From NCBI RefSeq assembly GCF_025215095.1, contig NZ_JALHAP010000080.1, positions 1 to 64,000 on the forward strand: DNA of 64,000 nucleotides, read 5' to 3'. The stretch is from Dryocola boscaweniae. Lineage in GTDB: Bacteria > Pseudomonadota > Gammaproteobacteria > Enterobacterales > Enterobacteriaceae. The notes beneath the pieces were generated by a model. It saw only the letters and a list, made by a program, of their open reading frames with translations, did no database searches and was not told where the DNA came from. The position numbers and the translations under genes are program-made. The stretch's first letter is position 1. Every line of letters begins with the position of its first letter. Below are positions 61,331-64,000 of this stretch, in pieces.

Positions 61331-61449
61331 CAGAAAGCCCTAAGCACCCGCTGAGTAGTTTACCGAGGTTTTAAATATTTGGAATAAAATTGGCAATGTA
61401 ATTCACCCAAGGGAAGTTACATTTATCTGGAATGTGTGCCGCAAATATT

Positions 61450-62478
61450 TTAAATAGTCGCTTTGCTTATTTCACTATTGTCATTAATAAATATCTTTAA
61501 TTCTGCCAACGGTTTTGCACCATCAATTGCGTTAGCGCACAATAAATTAGCGTGAGCACAAGCATGGGCTAATTTCAGGCTGTCTACCAGCGACCATTTT
61601 TCATGGCATCCATATAAAACGCCGGCGCAAAACGCATCGCCTGCCCCTACGCTTCCGATGATTTCTTCAGGCGCTAAACGAAACGATGGCACCCATATGC
61701 CTTCGCCATTCGTTTCTACGCCCCAGGCGCCTTCCGGGCAGTGAATGACCACACGCTGGCGCACGCCAGACTCAAGCAACAGATTCGCAGCCTGAGCAAT
61801 ATTTTCTACATGCGGCGATCCATCCGACAGACGAATATCCAGCCCGCTAAATTCACCGGCCTCCAGTTCGTTAATCACCAGATAATCCAGCCAGCGTAGG
61901 GCAGGGAGCACCATCGGGCGATAGCGTGGGTCGCCCTGTCTTGAAACTAAATCGAGCGAGGTTTCGTACCCCTGTTGGGACATCTGCGCCAGCAGCCTTG
62001 CGCTGCGCGTACCGTATTCCGCATCTTCCATATCAAGGCTGTCGAGCAGCAGCAAATAACCGAGATGGAAAATTTTAAATGACGCTTCAAGGCGATCAAA
62101 AGCGGGCAAATCGAGCAGGCGATTAGCCCCTGGCGAATGGAAGAAAGTGCGCTGTCCGCTGGGATCGGTCATCACCTGCGACATCGACGTGGGCGCAAAG
62201 TTGGTGCGGTGAACGTGCTGGCGATTCACATGATACTGATCGAGCATCGCCATAATATAGTCGCCATCGTTATCGTCGCCGACCAGCCCTACCGCCTGTA
62301 AGGGCAGGCCGACATGCATTTTCGCAAGCGTCAGCAGCACATTCAGCGGCGCGCCGCCCGTTGAACGTTCGCTGTGTACGATTTCTGCCAGCCACCCGCG
62401 CTGCGGCCATTGCACGATTTGATGCACATGGTCGACCAGCATATTTCCGGCGGCAATAATTCCGCTGCGCTCTGTCAT
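61450..62478 (-). CDS. PfkB-family carbohydrate kinase
   Basis: This 342-residue sugar kinase of the ribokinase/PfkB family has an N-terminal substrate part with AAGNMLVDHVHQI and the GGAPLNVLLTLAKM motif near residue 41. The C-terminal ATP and catalytic motif GSVGAGDAFCAGVLYG lies near 283, with the base Asp in GAGD. It is the last gene of the isomerase-aldolase-kinase operon, 9 bases after the aldolase, with ribosome-binding site AAGGAG. The substrate is probably a ketose (fructose, xylulose or similar), inferred from the isomerase. Confidence 0.88.
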   Translation of the reverse strand: MTERSGIIAAGNMLVDHVHQIVQWPQRGWLAEIVHSERSTGGAPLNVLLTLAKMHVGLPLQAVGLVGDDNDGDYIMAMLDQYHVNRQHVHRTNFAPTSMSQVMTDPSGQRTFFHSPGANRLLDLPAFDRLEASFKIFHLGYLLLLDSLDMEDAEYGTRSARLLAQMSQQGYETSLDLVSRQGDPRYRPMVLPALRWLDYLVINELEAGEFSGLDIRLSDGSPHVENIAQAANLLLESGVRQRVVIHCPEGAWGVETNGEGIWVPSFRLAPEEIIGSVGAGDAFCAGVLYGCHEKWSLVDSLKLAHACAHANLLCANAIDGAKPLAELKIFINDNSEISKATI

Positions 62479-62487
62479 AGCAACTCC

Positions 62488-63348
62488 TTAGGCTTTACCC
62501 GAACTGCCAAAAATCCGCATCTGCTCGGCCACAACATCCGTAATAGCTTCTTCAATGCCCAGCAACAGCTCGGCAAACTCGTCATAAATCGCGTGGCGCT
62601 GATTCATGCGCTTCTCGACCGCGCCAAGCGCCGCCTGCGACATACCGGTATAGAAATTTATCTTGTGAATGCCGAGCGTTATCGCTTTACGAAAATCCTC
62701 ATCGCTGATGCCGGAACCGCCATGCAGTACCAGCGGTATACCCGTTTGCTGACGGATGGCGGCCAGACGGTCAAAATCAAGCTTTGGTTCACCTTTGTAT
62801 TTACCGTGAGCGTTGCCAATGGCGACGGCCAGCGTGTCAATGCCGGTCCTGTCGACAAAATCACGGGCGACGGCAGGATCGGTGAATTTATTGCTATCGG
62901 CTTCGCCGTACAGCGCGCCGCCTTCATCGCCGCCAACCGCGCCCAATTCCGCTTCTACGGAAACGCCTACCGCGTGGCACATCTTCACCACTTCGCGGGT
63001 CTGACGAATATTCTCTTCATATTCAAGTGTAGAACCATCAAACATTACCGAGCTAAAACCGAGGCGTAAGGCGCGAACTACCGCTTCAAAATGCAGGCCG
63101 TGATCGAGATTGAGCACCACCGGAATATCGTGCCGGGCCGCTTCGAATTTGACGGCTTCGACTAATGAATCCAGCGACACATATTTAAAATGTACTTCGG
63201 CGATGTTGATGATAAAAGGCGATTTTTCTTGCTTTGCCGCGGCAAATAGCGCGCGCAGAAAATGGCTGTCGAGCACGTTAAAAGCACCCAGCGCGTAGCC
63301 GTTTGCGCGTGCGTGGGCCAGTCCGTCTGCAAGTGATATCAAAGCCAT
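62488..63348 (-). CDS. Class II (zinc) ketose-bisphosphate aldolase
   Basis: This 286-residue protein belongs to the GatY/KbaY/Fba class II aldolase family. Visible are the start GYALGAFNVLDSHFLRALF, the zinc-ligand and catalytic region NLDHGLHFEAVVRALRLGFSSVMFDGS near residues 79-108, EAELGAVGGDEGG with the active-site loop, AIGNAHGKYKG near 177, and the phosphate-binding HGGSGISDEDF near 208 with KINFYT. It should split a phosphorylated ketose made by the neighbouring kinase. It lies between the isomerase and the kinase in the operon. Confidence 0.88.
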   Translation of the reverse strand: MALISLADGLAHARANGYALGAFNVLDSHFLRALFAAAKQEKSPFIINIAEVHFKYVSLDSLVEAVKFEAARHDIPVVLNLDHGLHFEAVVRALRLGFSSVMFDGSTLEYEENIRQTREVVKMCHAVGVSVEAELGAVGGDEGGALYGEADSNKFTDPAVARDFVDRTGIDTLAVAIGNAHGKYKGEPKLDFDRLAAIRQQTGIPLVLHGGSGISDEDFRKAITLGIHKINFYTGMSQAALGAVEKRMNQRHAIYDEFAELLLGIEEAITDVVAEQMRIFGSSGKA

Positions 63349-63389
63349 AATGATTCCCCCGGTGTTGGGAAAGAAAAGAGATGGGCCAA

Positions 63390-64000
63390 TTAAAAGCGTT
63401 GGCGATATTCATTGCACAGCAGCATTCGCGTCGGTTCGTCTTCAATGATGCTGTTAAAACGTTCAAGCGGCTTCAGGAACCGGTTGTCGCGATCATCGTC
63501 GTTAACCATCGACACTTCGCCGACCAGCACGTCGCCGTATCCAGGTTCGCCCCAAAAACTGTGATAGACGCCGGGCACCAGACAGATGCTTTCTCCTGGC
63601 GACAAGCGTAGCTGGCTACCTGCCGCGTGAGTCTGGCGGCAGCCGTCAATGGTTACCGTCACGTCGCTCTCTTCGGGCTGTTCAAACTGGTCTGAATTCC
63701 ACAGCTCGACGATCAAATTGCCGCCGCCGCGATTAATAATGTCTTCTTGTTTCCGCCAGTGAAAATGCATCGGCGTGAGCTGCCCTTCGCGAACATGCAT
63801 GATTTTCTCGGCGTAGCATTTGGAATAAGGCGCGCCGTCCGGCGAACCGTTACGCAAGGTGAACAGCGTCAGTCCCTGGGCAAGAAAATCGTTGCCGCCA
63901 AACGCCGTCACGTCCCAGCCCAGCTTTAGATCGAATACTTCCTGCCAGATGTCTTTATCTATTTGTTGCCATTTCGTCAGATCGTAAGAGGCGAAGGGAG
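63390..64000 (-). CDS. D-lyxose/D-mannose isomerase, cupin type (5' end beyond window)
   Basis: This partial gene is open to the right edge of the window, with about 203 codons visible and the start lying outside. It matches the E. coli O157-type D-lyxose isomerase along its visible length, from PFASYDLTKWQQIDKD onward. The cupin metal ligands are visible in PMHFHWRKQEDIINRGGG (two His and a Glu) and PGVYHSFWG (His). The C-terminus is LLCNEYRQRF. The enzyme interconverts D-lyxose and D-xylulose, or D-mannose and D-fructose. It is the first visible gene of the isomerase-aldolase-kinase operon. Confidence 0.88.
   Translation of the reverse strand, partial: PFASYDLTKWQQIDKDIWQEVFDLKLGWDVTAFGGNDFLAQGLTLFTLRNGSPDGAPYSKCYAEKIMHVREGQLTPMHFHWRKQEDIINRGGGNLIVELWNSDQFEQPEESDVTVTIDGCRQTHAAGSQLRLSPGESICLVPGVYHSFWGEPGYGDVLVGEVSMVNDDDRDNRFLKPLERFNSIIEDEPTRMLLCNEYRQRF

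Overview
The window is a chromosomal segment of an enterobacterium, family Enterobacteriaceae and probably an Enterobacter/Kosakonia/Klebsiella-like genus. Its proteins match the Escherichia coli products along almost their full length, and the gene order follows the E. coli 91-93 min region: lysC, pgi, yjbEFGH, psiE, malGFE/malK-lamB-malM, ubiCA, plsB, dgkA, lexA-dinF, yjbJ, zur, dusA, qorA, dnaB, alr, tyrB, aphA, yjbQR, uvrA/ssb, yjcB, pdeC, soxS/soxR, ghxP, yjcE, actP-yjcH-acs, gltP. The genus cannot be fixed without a database search.

Layout. 1-123 is the right end of an IS3-family element. 145-4492 holds a BASS-family (PanS-like) transporter, lysC and pgi. 4864-8761 is the yjbEFGH exopolysaccharide operon. 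8894-17184 is psiE plus the whole maltose regulon locus with its MalT/CRP control region. 17285-38800 is mostly housekeeping: ubiquinone and phospholipid synthesis, the SOS genes lexA, dinF, uvrA and ssb with visible LexA boxes, zinc control, tRNA modification, the replicative helicase, and amino acid metabolism. A chromosomal TraF-like outer-membrane protein and a cupin protein sit between zur and dusA. 38978-46694 holds yjcB, a c-di-GMP phosphodiesterase, soxRS, a glutathione S-transferase, a purine permease with PurR-like boxes, and a Na+/H+ antiporter.

Accessory parts. At 46707-51641 a LysR regulator is divergent from a stand-alone wza-wzb-wzc set (polysaccharide export lipoprotein, tyrosine phosphatase, BY-kinase) with no sugar-synthesis genes beside it. 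After actP-yjcH-acs and gltP (the E. coli nrf operon that normally separates acs and gltP is missing) come a DUF3300-DUF2950 operon divergent from an orphan OmpR-type response regulator, a Hok/Sok-type type I toxin-antitoxin locus, and a sugar operon (D-lyxose/D-mannose isomerase, class II aldolase, PfkB kinase) cut by the right edge.

Main idea from the hunt: yjbEFGH are paralogues of gfcABCD, and wza-wzb-wzc correspond to gfcE-etp-etk. The window therefore holds, in two separate pieces, every gene class of the E. coli group 4 capsule export operon. Both pieces carry a similar RcsAB-like motif (AG[G/A]TTAATCCT) about 240-265 bases upstream of the first gene. This suggests a split, possibly co-regulated exopolysaccharide secretion system. 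Other notable points are a REP/BIME repeat translated into the N-terminus of YjbG, an apparently missing lysine riboswitch before lysC, and the unannotated-looking hok/sok locus.
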